Below are positions 16,595-25,653 of a stretch of DNA of 64,000 nucleotides, one piece after another (within the stretch, counting starts at the first letter, position 1; each line of letters opens with the position of its first letter). The notes beneath the pieces are model-generated. The model did not search any database and was not told where the DNA came from. It saw nothing but the letters and a program-made list of their open reading frames with translations. Both the position numbers and the translations under genes were made by a program. The stretch covers positions 32,601-96,600 of the forward strand of contig VJZX01000012.1 of NCBI GenBank assembly GCA_009663185.1, read 5' to 3'. The DNA comes from Isoptericola halalbus. Lineage in GTDB: Bacteria > Actinomycetota > Actinomycetes > Actinomycetales > Cellulomonadaceae.

Positions 16595-17092
16595 ATGAGG
16601 GTGAGCGCCGCGCAGGTCCGGGAGGCGACAGCAGGCGACCTGCCGGCGCTGGCCGCGTTGCGGTGGCGGTGGGCGGTCCCGGACCGGCCGCCCGGCCCCG
16701 GAGACCTGGAAGCGTTCGAGGCTGCGCTGGCCGCGTGGCTGCGTCAGCGCGGGGGCGATGTGGTCTGCGTCGTCGCGGCAACCGGTGATGAGCTGGTCGG
16801 CATGGCATGGCTGGTCGTGTTCGACCGCGTGCCCAACCCCGACGCCCCGGTCCGGCGCACCGGCGACGTGCAAAGTGTGTTCGTCCTGCCTGAACACCGC
16901 GGCGACGGCGTCGGGAGTCGCCTGATCGCGGCGGTCTGCGAGGCGGCTGACGGGCGTGGGCTCGCGAAGCTGACCGTCGACTCCAGTGCGCGGGCGGTGT
17001 CGCTCTACGAGCGGTGGGGCTTCACGAGGTCGGGCGCGCTCCTGCAGCGCGCCGCCTCAGGCGTGGTCACCGGGGCATCCGGGCAAGGGTGA
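16595..17092 (+). CDS. GNAT family N-acetyltransferase
   Basis: A 165-aa protein with the GNAT core: an N-terminal REATAGDLPALAALRWRW helix, motif A QSVFVLPEHRGDGVGSRLI (acetyl-CoA pyrophosphate loop R-G-x-G-x-G/S type) and a C-terminal SLYERWGF motif. The ATG at 16595 is preferred because the conserved domain begins directly after it; the ribosome site is weak. The substrate is unknown. Its 3' end overlaps the convergent exonuclease gene by 26 bp. Confidence 0.88.
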   Translation: MRVSAAQVREATAGDLPALAALRWRWAVPDRPPGPGDLEAFEAALAAWLRQRGGDVVCVVAATGDELVGMAWLVVFDRVPNPDAPVRRTGDVQSVFVLPEHRGDGVGSRLIAAVCEAADGRGLAKLTVDSSARAVSLYERWGFTRSGALLQRAASGVVTGASGQG

Positions 17093-17657
17093 CCAGCAGG
17101 TTCGCGTAGCCGAGGGCATCGTCGATCGCCCGGTGGGTGTGCTCGATGTTGCCGAACCACTCGGCGGGTAGCCGTGCCGTGGAGACCTCCGCGACCGGCT
17201 GGCCCGTGATCGCTGCGGCGTAGGAGCGCAGACACAGGCCCGGCCCGTCGAACAGCCGGTCGGTCTCGTAGGGCCCCTGGACGAGCCCGTATCGGGTGAA
17301 GCGACGCAGGTAGTAGTCAATCCAGCCGCCGTCGAACAGGACCGGCGACGCGGCGAACGTGCGCGGGCTGGGCAGCGACCGCACCCAGGTGACGAATCGG
17401 GCCATCACTTCGCCGACCGGCTCCGGATTCGTGGTGGCCGCGGCCCACGCCTCGGGTTGGGTCTCGAACCACGCACGGGTGTCTGGGTTCGGCGCCGCGC
17501 CAGGTAGAGGTTCGAGGACGGCCTCGAACCGGCCGTGTTCGGTGCCGTCGACCGTCATCGCGACGGAGGCGAAGGACCGCATCGAGTTCGCGCCGGGCCA
17601 TGGCCCGTCGACCTCGATGTCAGTCACCACGTATACCCACTCGTCCGTGCTCGTCAC
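17067..17657 (-). CDS. DEDDh-type 3'-5' exonuclease domain protein
   Basis: A 196-aa protein. The first acidic pair is in VVTDIEVDGPWPG (Asp13, Glu15), a second motif is around SPVLFDGGWIDYYLRRF and the closing HTHRAIDDALGYANLL supplies the His and last Asp of the DEDDh set. These match RNase T/DNA polymerase III epsilon-like exonucleases. A standalone protein of this size could trim DNA or RNA ends; the substrate is not inferable. It is convergent with, and overlaps, the GNAT gene by 26 bp. Confidence 0.82.
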   Translation of the reverse strand: MTSTDEWVYVVTDIEVDGPWPGANSMRSFASVAMTVDGTEHGRFEAVLEPLPGAAPNPDTRAWFETQPEAWAAATTNPEPVGEVMARFVTWVRSLPSPRTFAASPVLFDGGWIDYYLRRFTRYGLVQGPYETDRLFDGPGLCLRSYAAAITGQPVAEVSTARLPAEWFGNIEHTHRAIDDALGYANLLVTLARMPR

Positions 17658-17738
17658 AGCGGGTCATGATGCCCGAAGACGCGGCTCCGTCTCGCCCTTC
17701 GATGCGGCGGGCCCTGGCCCGGTGAACGACACTGCGCG

Positions 17739-19010
17739 TCAGGGGCCGAGCAGCGCCGCGGGAACGACGGCGACGCCGTCGCGTCGACGGTAGGCGTGTC
17801 GTCCGGTGGTGATCACGGCCATGTCCGCGAGCTCGTCGCCGAGCTGGTCCCTGAGCCACAGCAGATGGCGGACGTCGTGGTCGTCAGGAGTCGCGACGAG
17901 CTTGACCTCAAGAGCGACGACGCGTCCCCCGACGCCCGTGACGACAAGGTCGATCTCGCGTCGCCCGTTCCAGTCGCGAAGGTGGTGGACCTCCGCCTCC
18001 CTGAGCTGTGCGTACACCTGGACGTCGAGCGTGACGAGAGACTCGAAGAGGGCCGCGAGCATCGTCCCGTCGCGGGCGCTACCCGACCCGTCCCGTCCAC
18101 GCAGCATGGCCTGAGCGTCGAGGTTCATCAGTCGCGCCGCGAGCGCCGGGTCTGCCAACTGGTGCTTCGCCGTTTGGCTCAGCCGGGAGAGGTGCGAGCC
18201 GACAGGCATCCAGGCGGGGGTCGGATCGAGCAGCCAGAGCCCGGAGAGCGCGTCGCGGTAGGTCAGTGTCGTGGCCTTCGCGGGCTTGTCGCCCTGGTTC
18301 GGGGTCGCCGCGTCGAGAATCTCGCCGTACTTGGCGGTCGACGAGGTCGCCGCCGCATACGCCGCGAGCCATGCGCGCAGCGCCTCGGGCCGCCGTACGG
18401 GATATCCGTGCTCGGCGAACTCCCGCTGCACGATGTCGGTGAGATACGTGTCGAGAGCGGCGCGCCGCAGCCGCGGTGACGGCTCGCGACGCACTGCCGG
18501 CAGCCCCGAGCCGACGATCTCTTCGACGTAGTCACCGAGGACGACATCGGTCTCGCCGCCGATCTCGGCAATCCCCTCGAGCATCGCACCGAGGCTGACC
18601 GTGGGAACCCCGACGCCACGCTCGAGAAGGCTCATCGGCCGCATCCGCATCCCGACGATCCGGCCTGCCCCGGAGTGGACTGCCACGCCTCGCGGCGCGG
18701 AACTGCCCGTCAGGAGGAACCGGCCCCGATCGGAGACCGCGTCGACGGCCCGCCGCACACGGTCCCACGCCTCCGGCCACCGCTGCCACTCGTCGACCAG
18801 CAGCGGCCCCGGCAGCGTGGTGAGCAAAGTCGGGTCGGCGCGCAGCCTCGCCACATCGTCTAGCAGGTCCAGCGCCAGGACGGACTGTGCGCGCCGGCGG
18901 GCCGTCTCTGTCTTGCCGACACCGCGCGGTCCGTAGAGGGCTGTTGCCCGCAGGAGCGGCTGCAGCTCATCAAGGAGATCATCGATCACGCGGCGCACAT
19001 AGCGGGCCAT
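17739..19010 (-). CDS. AAA-type ATPase with DUF4143-like C-terminal domain (intact copy)
   Basis: A 423-aa protein. The N-terminal P-loop ATPase shows Walker A LYGPRGVGKTETARR (about 25-39), Walker B LLVDEWQRWPEAWD (about 72-85) and a sensor strand FLLTGSSAPR. The C-terminal half matches DUF4143, with a nuclease-like EIDLVVTG...ALEVKL pair (D-x(n)-ExK, about residues 355-375). GGGAGG lies 6 nt before this ATG, so the methionine two codons upstream is rejected. The family is widespread in bacteria and archaea without a settled function. A frameshifted paralogue lies at 30136-31384. Three 23-bp phased repeats sit 33 bp upstream, probably an autoregulatory or target site. Confidence 0.88.
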   Translation of the reverse strand: MARYVRRVIDDLLDELQPLLRATALYGPRGVGKTETARRRAQSVLALDLLDDVARLRADPTLLTTLPGPLLVDEWQRWPEAWDRVRRAVDAVSDRGRFLLTGSSAPRGVAVHSGAGRIVGMRMRPMSLLERGVGVPTVSLGAMLEGIAEIGGETDVVLGDYVEEIVGSGLPAVRREPSPRLRRAALDTYLTDIVQREFAEHGYPVRRPEALRAWLAAYAAATSSTAKYGEILDAATPNQGDKPAKATTLTYRDALSGLWLLDPTPAWMPVGSHLSRLSQTAKHQLADPALAARLMNLDAQAMLRGRDGSGSARDGTMLAALFESLVTLDVQVYAQLREAEVHHLRDWNGRREIDLVVTGVGGRVVALEVKLVATPDDHDVRHLLWLRDQLGDELADMAVITTGRHAYRRRDGVAVVPAALLGP

Positions 19011-19042
19011 GTGCATCCTCCCTGGTGTGGCGTCCTATCGAC

Positions 19043-19111
19043 CCTTGCACACACACGCTAGTAGTCTCCGCACACACCGTCTACCAGTCCTTGCACACAC
19101 CTGGACGGCGG
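19043..19111. repeat. Three phased 23-bp repeats upstream of the intact ATPase gene
   Basis: Copies of CCTTGCACACAC or CTCCGCACACAC start at 19043, 19066 and 19089, exactly 23 bp apart. The first 12 bp of each unit are conserved and the last 11 vary. The array begins 33 bp upstream of the ATPase ATG and would cover its promoter. Exact phasing at about two helical turns suggests cooperative protein binding on one DNA face. Confidence 0.8.
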
Positions 19112-19186
19112 AGGATCTCCAAGCCGCGGAGACGATCGTCGAGACGATGAAAACGTTCCTCTCGCGGGTCGGGTCCCGGGGGCACA

Positions 19187-22100
19187 CTACGAATTCGAAG
19201 GCGCGTCGACTGTGTGTGGCATGCTCGGCGATGCACCGGGCCGGGCGATCCTCAGCGTCACGATCTGGAAGGGACGCAGCTCCAGGGCGATGCGGCGTCC
19301 GACGGCGTCGAGCGAGCGCGCCCGGGGCATACCCTCGCCCAGCGGTTGCTCGGTCAGACCGACCTCCGCGACGCCCGCGACGTCGAACCCGGCGGACAAG
19401 GTCGCCCGCGCGCGCCGCCCGAGGGCCTCGTAGACGCGGACGACGACGTCGCCCGACCGGTCGTCGGCGAGCTTGACGGACTCGATGCGCACGCCGGGGT
19501 CGGAGCTCGACATGACGCTCCACGGATCGAGCCGCCGCGCGGCCGTGCCTGCCGCGAAGCGCAGCGGCAGGTTCAGCTCGTACCCGGCGGCGACCGCGTC
19601 GGCGACCGACGCGCCCGGCACGACGGCGTAGGCAAAGACGTGGTGGCCCTGGTCCTGGTGCGGGTCGGGCGACTTCGCGGCCCGCACGAGGCTCAGGCGG
19701 ACCTGTGTCTCGACCTGGCCGTCCGCACCGACGCTGCGGGTGATGTCGTGGCCGTACGTCCCCGCGTTGACGACGGCGATGCCGTAGCCCGGCTCCTCGA
19801 CGTGGACCCACCGGTGCGCCATGACCTCGAACCGGGCGTCGTCCCAGGACGTGTTCGTGTGCGTCGGGCGGCGCACGTGCCCGAACTGGATCTCCGCCGA
19901 GTGGTGCTGCGCGTGGACGACGAAGGGCAGCGCGGCCTTGAGGAGCTTCTCGCCCTCGTGCCAGTCCAGCTCCGCCTCGAGGTGCACGCGGGCGTCGTCG
20001 GCGTGCAGGGAGATCCGCTGCGTCACCCGGGACGCCCCGAACGCGCGCACGACCTCGACGCGCGCTCGCAGCGGCCCGCTCTCGACGACGCTGATCGACT
20101 CGGCGTCGACGAGGTCGCGCACCGTGTGCCGGTAGTGCGCGTCGATGTCCCACGCGTCCCACGCGTTCGGCAGGTCCTGGTGGAGCTGGAGCAGGTTGGC
20201 TGCCCGGCCGGTGGGCACGAGCTCGCGGTCCGCCTGCCGGTCGAGGATCGAGGTCGCCAGGCCCCGGGCGTCGATGCGCACCTGCACCAGGTCGTTGCGC
20301 AGGACGATGTCCTCGCCGTCGCGCCCGGCCGTCACGGGGTGGGCCGGCTCCCAGGGCTCGAACGGCGCCATCCCGTGGCCGGGCACGCTCACCAGGCCGG
20401 CCGGCTCGCCGTGCTCGTCGAGCACGAGCTCGACGCGGCGGTGGTCGGCCGCGTTGACGACCGCCCCGTCGGCCTCGAGATGCTTGAGCGCGTGCTCGAT
20501 CAGGGCGTCGAGCCGGGCGAGGCTCTGGCCGTACTCCTCCTCGTTCTCCCGGTGCACCCAGGCGATCGACGAGCCCGGCAGGATGTCGTGGAACTGCTGC
20601 ACGAGCGTGGTCTGCCAGAGGCGCTCGAAGTCGTCGTACGGGTACTCGGCGCCCCGCAGCGCCGCCGCGGTCCACCACAGCTCCGCCTCGCGCAGCCGGT
20701 GCTCGACGAGGCGGTTGCCGCGCTTCTCGCGGGCGTGGGACGTGAACGTCCCCCGATGCAGCTCGAGGTAGAGCTCGCCGACCCACACCGGCGCGTCCGG
20801 GTACTCGGCGCGGGCACGGGCGAAGAAGTCGTCCGGACTCTCGATCTGCACCCGCGGCGATCCCTCGAGGTTCGCGACCCGGCGCTGGCGCTCCATCATC
20901 TCGCGGATGGGGCCGCCTCCACCGTCGCCGTACCCGAACGGCACGAGCGACGTCGTCGCCCTGCCCTTCTCGCGGAACTCCCGGACCGCGTGGTGGAGCT
21001 CCTCTGCCTCCAGCGTCGAGTTGTACGTGTCGATCGGCGGGAAGTGGGTGAAGATGCGGCTGCCGTCGATGCCCTCCCACCAGAAGGTGTGGTGCGGGAA
21101 CGTGTTCGTCTGGTTCCACGAGATCTTCTGCGTGAGGAACCACTCGGCGCCGGCCAGCCGGGCGATCTGGGGGAAGGCTGCGGTGTAGCCGAACGAGTCG
21201 GGCATCCAGATGCCCGTGGTGGTGACGCCCAGCTCGCGCTCGAAGAACCGCAGGCCCTGCGTGAGCTGGCGGACCATGGCCTCGCCACCGGGGAGGTTGC
21301 CGTCGGGCTCGACCCACTGCGAGCCGACGACGAACCACCGGCCGTCGTCGACGGCGGCCTTGATCCCCTGCCAGATGTCCGGGTACCTCTCCTTGACCCA
21401 CGCGTACTGCTGCGCGGACGACGCCGCGAACCGGAAGTCCGGGTACCGCTCGCCGAGCGCGAGCACGTTGGCGAACGTGCGCCCGACCTTGCGCTTGGTC
21501 TCCCGGATCGGCCAGAGCCACGCCGTGTCGATGTGGGCGTGCCCGACGCCGCTGAGCACGTGCGCGGACGCGTTCGCGGGCCTCGCGAGCACGTCGGCGA
21601 GCTCGGCGCGCGCCGCGGCCGCCGTGCCGACGATGTCGTCGAGCAGCAGCACGTCGAGCGCCCGCTCGAGGGCGCGCAGCACCTCGTTCCGTCGCGGGTC
21701 GGTCTCGGGCAGCTCCTTGAGGAGCTGGTAGAGGACCTCGACGTCGAACCGCAGGGCCCACACCTCGGGCTCGAGCACCGCGAGGTCGGCGGTCGCGAAC
21801 GTGTAGACCGGGTCTGTCGGGGCGGTCGACTTCTCCCCGTAGACGGTGGGGACGAATTCGTTCTTGAGGATGTCCGGGTTGGCGGCGGCCTCGAGGAAGA
21901 GGTGCACGCGCTCGCCGCCTGCGGCCTCATCGGCGATCGGGACGTAGAAGTTCCGCGGGTGGATGCCCTTGACCGCGACGCCGTCGGGCGTGAACACCAG
22001 GCCCTCGGCCTGGTTGCCCGGCCAGTCGCCCTGGAACCCCGGGTCGAGGAGCAGCTCGACGGTCCGCCCCGCCCACTCCGTGGGCACGGTACCCGTGATC

Positions 22101-22315
22101 TGGAACCACCACGTCGACCAGGGGCGGCCCCACGGGCGTCCGACGGCGAAGTCGGTGTACGTCGCGTCCAGCGCCTCTCGGACCGGGACCGGTTCGTCGG
22201 GCACCTCCCACGCGGACAGGGCGACGGGGGCGCGGGCGGAGTAGACGGCCGGGACGATCCGCTCCGTGAGGACCCGGTGGATCCGCTCCTCGACGAGCTT
22301 CTGGTTCTGGTGCAT
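19187..22315 (-). CDS. Alpha-mannosidase, glycoside hydrolase family 38
   Basis: A 1042-aa cytoplasmic enzyme (no signal peptide). The N-terminal part has a jelly-roll-like domain, and the catalytic domain carries the zinc motif GHAHIDTAWLW (His259, His261, Asp263) and the nucleophile Asp373 in WMPDSFGYTAAFPQI. The middle EFHDILPGSS-type motif appears here as QFHDILPGSSIAW, followed by C-terminal beta-sandwich domains. It removes alpha-mannose with retention of configuration. It is the last gene of a DeoR-GH4-GH38 unit on minus, divergent from a kinase/importer/alpha-fucosidase unit, which suggests use of mannose- and fucose-bearing glycans. Confidence 0.95.
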   Translation of the reverse strand: MHQNQKLVEERIHRVLTERIVPAVYSARAPVALSAWEVPDEPVPVREALDATYTDFAVGRPWGRPWSTWWFQITGTVPTEWAGRTVELLLDPGFQGDWPGNQAEGLVFTPDGVAVKGIHPRNFYVPIADEAAGGERVHLFLEAAANPDILKNEFVPTVYGEKSTAPTDPVYTFATADLAVLEPEVWALRFDVEVLYQLLKELPETDPRRNEVLRALERALDVLLLDDIVGTAAAARAELADVLARPANASAHVLSGVGHAHIDTAWLWPIRETKRKVGRTFANVLALGERYPDFRFAASSAQQYAWVKERYPDIWQGIKAAVDDGRWFVVGSQWVEPDGNLPGGEAMVRQLTQGLRFFERELGVTTTGIWMPDSFGYTAAFPQIARLAGAEWFLTQKISWNQTNTFPHHTFWWEGIDGSRIFTHFPPIDTYNSTLEAEELHHAVREFREKGRATTSLVPFGYGDGGGGPIREMMERQRRVANLEGSPRVQIESPDDFFARARAEYPDAPVWVGELYLELHRGTFTSHAREKRGNRLVEHRLREAELWWTAAALRGAEYPYDDFERLWQTTLVQQFHDILPGSSIAWVHRENEEEYGQSLARLDALIEHALKHLEADGAVVNAADHRRVELVLDEHGEPAGLVSVPGHGMAPFEPWEPAHPVTAGRDGEDIVLRNDLVQVRIDARGLATSILDRQADRELVPTGRAANLLQLHQDLPNAWDAWDIDAHYRHTVRDLVDAESISVVESGPLRARVEVVRAFGASRVTQRISLHADDARVHLEAELDWHEGEKLLKAALPFVVHAQHHSAEIQFGHVRRPTHTNTSWDDARFEVMAHRWVHVEEPGYGIAVVNAGTYGHDITRSVGADGQVETQVRLSLVRAAKSPDPHQDQGHHVFAYAVVPGASVADAVAAGYELNLPLRFAAGTAARRLDPWSVMSSSDPGVRIESVKLADDRSGDVVVRVYEALGRRARATLSAGFDVAGVAEVGLTEQPLGEGMPRARSLDAVGRRIALELRPFQIVTLRIARPGASPSMPHTVDAPSNS

Positions 22316-22345
22316 GGGTGGTGTGCCTCCGAAGGGACCTCGACG

Positions 22346-23686
22346 TCAGACGAGGTAGGACAGCTCGGGAAACGTGGCCGTGGCGCTGTCGAGGAGCGCG
22401 CGCGCGACCCTGACCGAGTCGATGAGGGGGTGGTGAGCCAGGGCGCGCAGCGCAGCCGTGCGCGAGCCGCCGAGGCCCGCCAGGATCGTCTGGCGCTCGA
22501 CGTACTTGACGGTCGTGACCAGTCCCCTGCCGAAGTCCGGCACCACCGCTCCGGGCACCGGGTGCGCGCCGGCGGCGTCGACGACGCACGGGACCTCGAC
22601 GACGGCGTCGTCGTCGAGCCAGGCGATCGCGCCGGCGTTGGGGACGTTGAGGATGAGGCGCGAGCGCTCGTCGTGGGCGATCCCGCGCATCAGCGCCAGC
22701 GCGACGTCCTCGTAGCCCCCGGAGACGAGGTCGTGCTCGTCACGCTCCCCTATCCCCGCCGAGTGGCGGTTGGTCGCCATGTAGGTCGACTCCCGATCGA
22801 GCCGCGCGGCTTCCCAGACGGCGAGCGGGTTCCGGTCGCCGTGAGCGTCCGCCCAGAAGCGGGCCTGCTGGTCGAGGAGGTAGCGAGCGCGGGTGCGGGA
22901 CGCGAGCTGGTCGGAGTGCAGCACCTCCCGCCGGGACGAGTAGTAGTGCAGGTACTCGTTCGGCAGCGCGCCCAGGGCCCGGATCCACTCCGCGCCGAAG
23001 AGCCGCCCCTCCTCGAACGACTCGATCCGCGCGGGGTCGCGGAGCACCTCCGGCAGGAGATCGACGCCGTCGACTCGCAGCCCGGTGAGCCAGCCCAGGT
23101 GGTTGAGCCCGGCGTACTCGACCTCGACGCCGGGGCCGACCCGGAGCCCGAGCGACGAGAGCGCCCGCCGCGCGAGGCCGATCGGCGAGTCGCAGATGCC
23201 GATGACCCGGTTCCCGAGCACCTGCGACATGGCCTCCGTGACCAGCCCGGCGGGGTTGGTGAAGTTGATGACCCACGCGTCCGGCGCGACCCGTTTGACG
23301 AGGTCGGCCAGCTGCATGACGGTCGGGAGCGTGCGCAGGGCGTAGGAGACGCCGCCGAAGCCCACCGTCTCCTGCCCGATCACCCCGTGGGCCAGGCCGA
23401 TGAGCTCGTCGTGCGCACGCCCCTCGAGGCCTCCGACCCGGACGGCCGAGAAGACGAAGTCGGCACCTCGCAGCCCCTCGGCCGCGTCCGTGTGGGTCGT
23501 CACCGCGGGGGCGTCGTCCACGCCGTCGGCGAGGGCGGCGAGAATCCGGGCCATGGTCGCCAGCCGCTGCTCGTCGACGTCGACGAGCGCCACGGATGTC
23601 ACCCGTCCGGGCTCGCGGTCGCGCAGCAGCGCGGCGTAGACGAGCGGCGTGCGAAAGCCGCCACCGCCGATCACAGCAAGTCTCAT
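22346..23686 (-). CDS. Glycoside hydrolase family 4 enzyme (6-phospho-glycosidase-like)
   Basis: A 446-aa NAD+- and Mn2+-dependent glycosidase. Visible are the Rossmann start RLAVIGGGGFRTPLVYAALL, the substrate motif INFTNPAGLVTEA, the metal-ligand cysteine in GICDSPIGLAR and the histidine in GLNHLGWLTG. GH4 acts by an oxidation-elimination-addition mechanism. The NPAG/CDSP pattern is closest to 6-phospho-beta-glucosidases, but no PTS system is nearby. The ATG overlaps the stop of the DeoR gene (ATGA), making them one transcript. A phosphorylated substrate would need the PfkB kinase at 24551 or an unlinked kinase. Confidence 0.93.
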   Translation of the reverse strand: MRLAVIGGGGFRTPLVYAALLRDREPGRVTSVALVDVDEQRLATMARILAALADGVDDAPAVTTHTDAAEGLRGADFVFSAVRVGGLEGRAHDELIGLAHGVIGQETVGFGGVSYALRTLPTVMQLADLVKRVAPDAWVINFTNPAGLVTEAMSQVLGNRVIGICDSPIGLARRALSSLGLRVGPGVEVEYAGLNHLGWLTGLRVDGVDLLPEVLRDPARIESFEEGRLFGAEWIRALGALPNEYLHYYSSRREVLHSDQLASRTRARYLLDQQARFWADAHGDRNPLAVWEAARLDRESTYMATNRHSAGIGERDEHDLVSGGYEDVALALMRGIAHDERSRLILNVPNAGAIAWLDDDAVVEVPCVVDAAGAHPVPGAVVPDFGRGLVTTVKYVERQTILAGLGGSRTAALRALAHHPLIDSVRVARALLDSATATFPELSYLV

Positions 23687-24429
23687 GCGACGAGGACCTC
23701 CACCTGCTGGGCTGCGAGGGCGCCCGCGATCGGGCCCGGCACCTCGGCGTCGGTGATGAACCGCGCGACGTTGGGTGGGAGCCTCACACGCCCGAGCCCG
23801 GTCCCCGGGAACTTGCTGCGGTCGGCCAGCACCGTGAGGTCGAGCGAGACCTCGGCGATGGCCTGCTTGACCGGGACCTGGGCCATCGTGGTGTCCCGCA
23901 GGTCGCCCGTGTCCGACACGCCGCTGACACCCAGGAACGCGTGGTCCGCGCGGATCATGCGCAGGCACTCGGTCGTCAGCGGGCCCGAGACCGACCGGTA
24001 CACGGGGTCGTAGTCCCCCGGCAGCATGACCAGGTGCGCGGTGCGGCTCTCCCGCAGCGCCTCGTAGATGGCCAGGTTCGCGGTGATGACGGTGACCGGG
24101 CGGTCGATCAGCAGGCGTGCGAGCTGCAGCGTGGTCGTCCCGATGTCGAGGATGACCGACTCCCCGTCGGCGATCAGCTGGGCGGCGCGCGCGGCGATGC
24201 GTCTCTTGGCGTCCCGGTTGACCGGCACGACGCTGGCGAACGGGGCGTCCTGCTCGCCGAGCACGGCGCCGCCGTGGGCTCGCCGGATCGCCCCCGACCG
24301 GTCGAGCTCCTGCAGGTCGCGGCGGATCGTCGCGACGCTCGACCCCGTCACGGAGGCGAGCTCGTTCACCGTCGCAACGCCCACCTTGCGAAGGTGTTCG
24401 AGGATCACCCGCTCTCGTATGTCTCTCAC
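23683..24429 (-). CDS. DeoR/GlpR family transcriptional regulator
   Basis: A 248-aa protein from the GTG at 24429; a TTG nine codons upstream (24456) is an alternative start. The N-terminal DeoR helix-turn-helix (RERVILEHLRKVGVATVNEL ... SVATIRRDLQELDRSGAIRR) is followed by a sugar-phosphate sensor domain with DIGTTTLQLA and the VLADRSKF motif. It is translationally coupled to the GH4 gene. It probably senses a phosphorylated sugar made by the divergent PfkB kinase and controls both arms of the locus. Direct repeats at 24450-24468 are a candidate operator. Confidence 0.93.
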   Translation of the reverse strand: MRDIRERVILEHLRKVGVATVNELASVTGSSVATIRRDLQELDRSGAIRRAHGGAVLGEQDAPFASVVPVNRDAKRRIAARAAQLIADGESVILDIGTTTLQLARLLIDRPVTVITANLAIYEALRESRTAHLVMLPGDYDPVYRSVSGPLTTECLRMIRADHAFLGVSGVSDTGDLRDTTMAQVPVKQAIAEVSLDLTVLADRSKFPGTGLGRVRLPPNVARFITDAEVPGPIAGALAAQQVEVLVA

Positions 24430-24449
24430 GCGGACGACGCTACCACAAT

Positions 24450-24468
24450 CGCTCAATTTCGCTCAGTT
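24450..24468. promoter_or_regulatory. Direct repeats in the divergent DeoR-kinase promoter region
   Basis: CGCTCAATT (24450-24458) and CGCTCAGTT (24460-24468) are direct repeats 10 bp apart, in an unusually AT-rich gap between the divergent transcripts. DeoR-family sites are often short direct repeats rather than palindromes. If the upstream TTG start of the DeoR gene is real, the first repeat would overlap its first codons. Confidence 0.45.
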
Positions 24469-24550
24469 ACCGAATCGCAACACTCAAAACTTGTAGATTT
24501 CCGCGCACAGATGTGCTACTCCTTACGGACCGGCTCACCGAGGAGGATGG

Positions 24551-25573
24551 ATGCACACCGACGCACGCGTCGAGCCACCCGCTCCGACCGTCCGACCCGA
24601 GATCGCTGCCCCGAACGGCACGCACGTGGTGGACGCCCTCGTGGTGGGCCAGCTGTTCCTCGACGTCGTCTTCGCCGGCCTGCGCGGCAGCCCGCGGCCC
24701 GGCGAGGAGGAGTGGACCGCCGACTTCGGCTGGGGGCCGGGCGGGATCGCCAACATGGCGACGGTCGCCGCGCGGCTCGGAGCGTCGACGGCGATCAGCG
24801 CCGCCGTCGGCGACGACCCGCTGAGCACACTGTGCAGGGAGCGCCTCGAGGCCGAAGGCGTCGACGTCACGGGGCTGCGCACCGTGGCCGGGTGGTCGCT
24901 GCCGGTCACGGCCTCCCTCGGCTTCGACGGCGACCGCGCCCTCGTGACCGGCGGGACACCCGCACCGCGTGAGCTTGCCGAGATCCTCGATCCCGAGATC
25001 CGGCCCCGCGTCGCCATCGTCCACGTCGACGACACGACGCACGACGTCGTGCGCCCGCTCGCCGACCGCGGCGCGAAGGTGTTCGCGGACCTCGGCTGGG
25101 ACGGCACCGGAGCCTGGGACACCACCGTCCTCGACGGGCTCGACGGCTGCTACGCCTTCGTCCCCAACGACGCCGAGGCCATGGCGTTCACCCGGACCGA
25201 GACCCCCGAGCAGGCGCTGGAGGCACTGTCCTCGCGCGTCCCCCTCAGCGTCGTCACCCTCGGCGCGCGGGGCGTCCTGGCGCTCGACGCCGCCACGGGC
25301 GAACGGGTCCGGGTCGAGCCCGTCCCGGTCGACGCCGTCGACGTGACCGGTGCCGGCGACGTGTTCGTCGCCGCGCTCGCGGTGGCGACGCTGCGCGACT
25401 GGACGCTGCGCGAGCGCGTCGACTTCGCGGCGCTGGCTGCGGCGGTCACGGTCGCCCGCCCCGGCGGCGCCGCGACCGCACCCACCCGTGCGGGCCTCGT
25501 GAGCTGGCTCGACCAGCACCCCGGCGCCGCCATGGCGATGCGGTTCGCCTTCCTCCGCGACCCGTACCGGTGA
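24551..25573 (+). CDS. PfkB/ribokinase family carbohydrate kinase
   Basis: A 340-aa kinase. AGGAGG lies 4 nt before the ATG. The first strand motif is ALVVGQLFLDVVFAGL, the glycine-rich GWGPGGIANMATVAARLGA marks the substrate lid region, and the signature DVTGAGDVFVAALAVA contains the catalytic base Asp270. It phosphorylates a sugar with ATP. A hydrophilic N-terminal tail of about 25 residues precedes the domain. It heads a plus-strand operon with an importer and the alpha-L-fucosidase, and lies back to back with DeoR/GH4/GH38. The sugar accepted cannot be read from sequence. Confidence 0.92.
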   Translation: MHTDARVEPPAPTVRPEIAAPNGTHVVDALVVGQLFLDVVFAGLRGSPRPGEEEWTADFGWGPGGIANMATVAARLGASTAISAAVGDDPLSTLCRERLEAEGVDVTGLRTVAGWSLPVTASLGFDGDRALVTGGTPAPRELAEILDPEIRPRVAIVHVDDTTHDVVRPLADRGAKVFADLGWDGTGAWDTTVLDGLDGCYAFVPNDAEAMAFTRTETPEQALEALSSRVPLSVVTLGARGVLALDAATGERVRVEPVPVDAVDVTGAGDVFVAALAVATLRDWTLRERVDFAALAAAVTVARPGGAATAPTRAGLVSWLDQHPGAAMAMRFAFLRDPYR

Positions 25574-25602
25574 CCCGCCGCCACCGTCCGAACGCTCGCC
25601 CC

Positions 25603-25628
25603 CGAACGACTCGACCGAACGACTCGAC
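25603..25628. repeat. 13-bp tandem repeat upstream of the importer binding-protein gene
   Basis: CGAACGACTCGAC occurs twice back to back (25603-25615 and 25616-25628) in the 80-bp gap between the kinase and binding-protein genes, followed by a partial third copy (CGAAGAGAC). It ends about 25 bp before the binding-protein start. It may be slippage in a leader or a regulatory site. Confidence 0.8.
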
Positions 25629-25653
25629 CGAAGAGACACAGGAGAAGAACCCC

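Noticed and set aside
19214..24013. A very long open frame on plus opposite the GH38 and GH4 genes
   Set aside because: It is the mirror frame of two well-supported GC-rich genes; its translation is low-complexity Arg/Asp/Val/Glu-rich with no motif.
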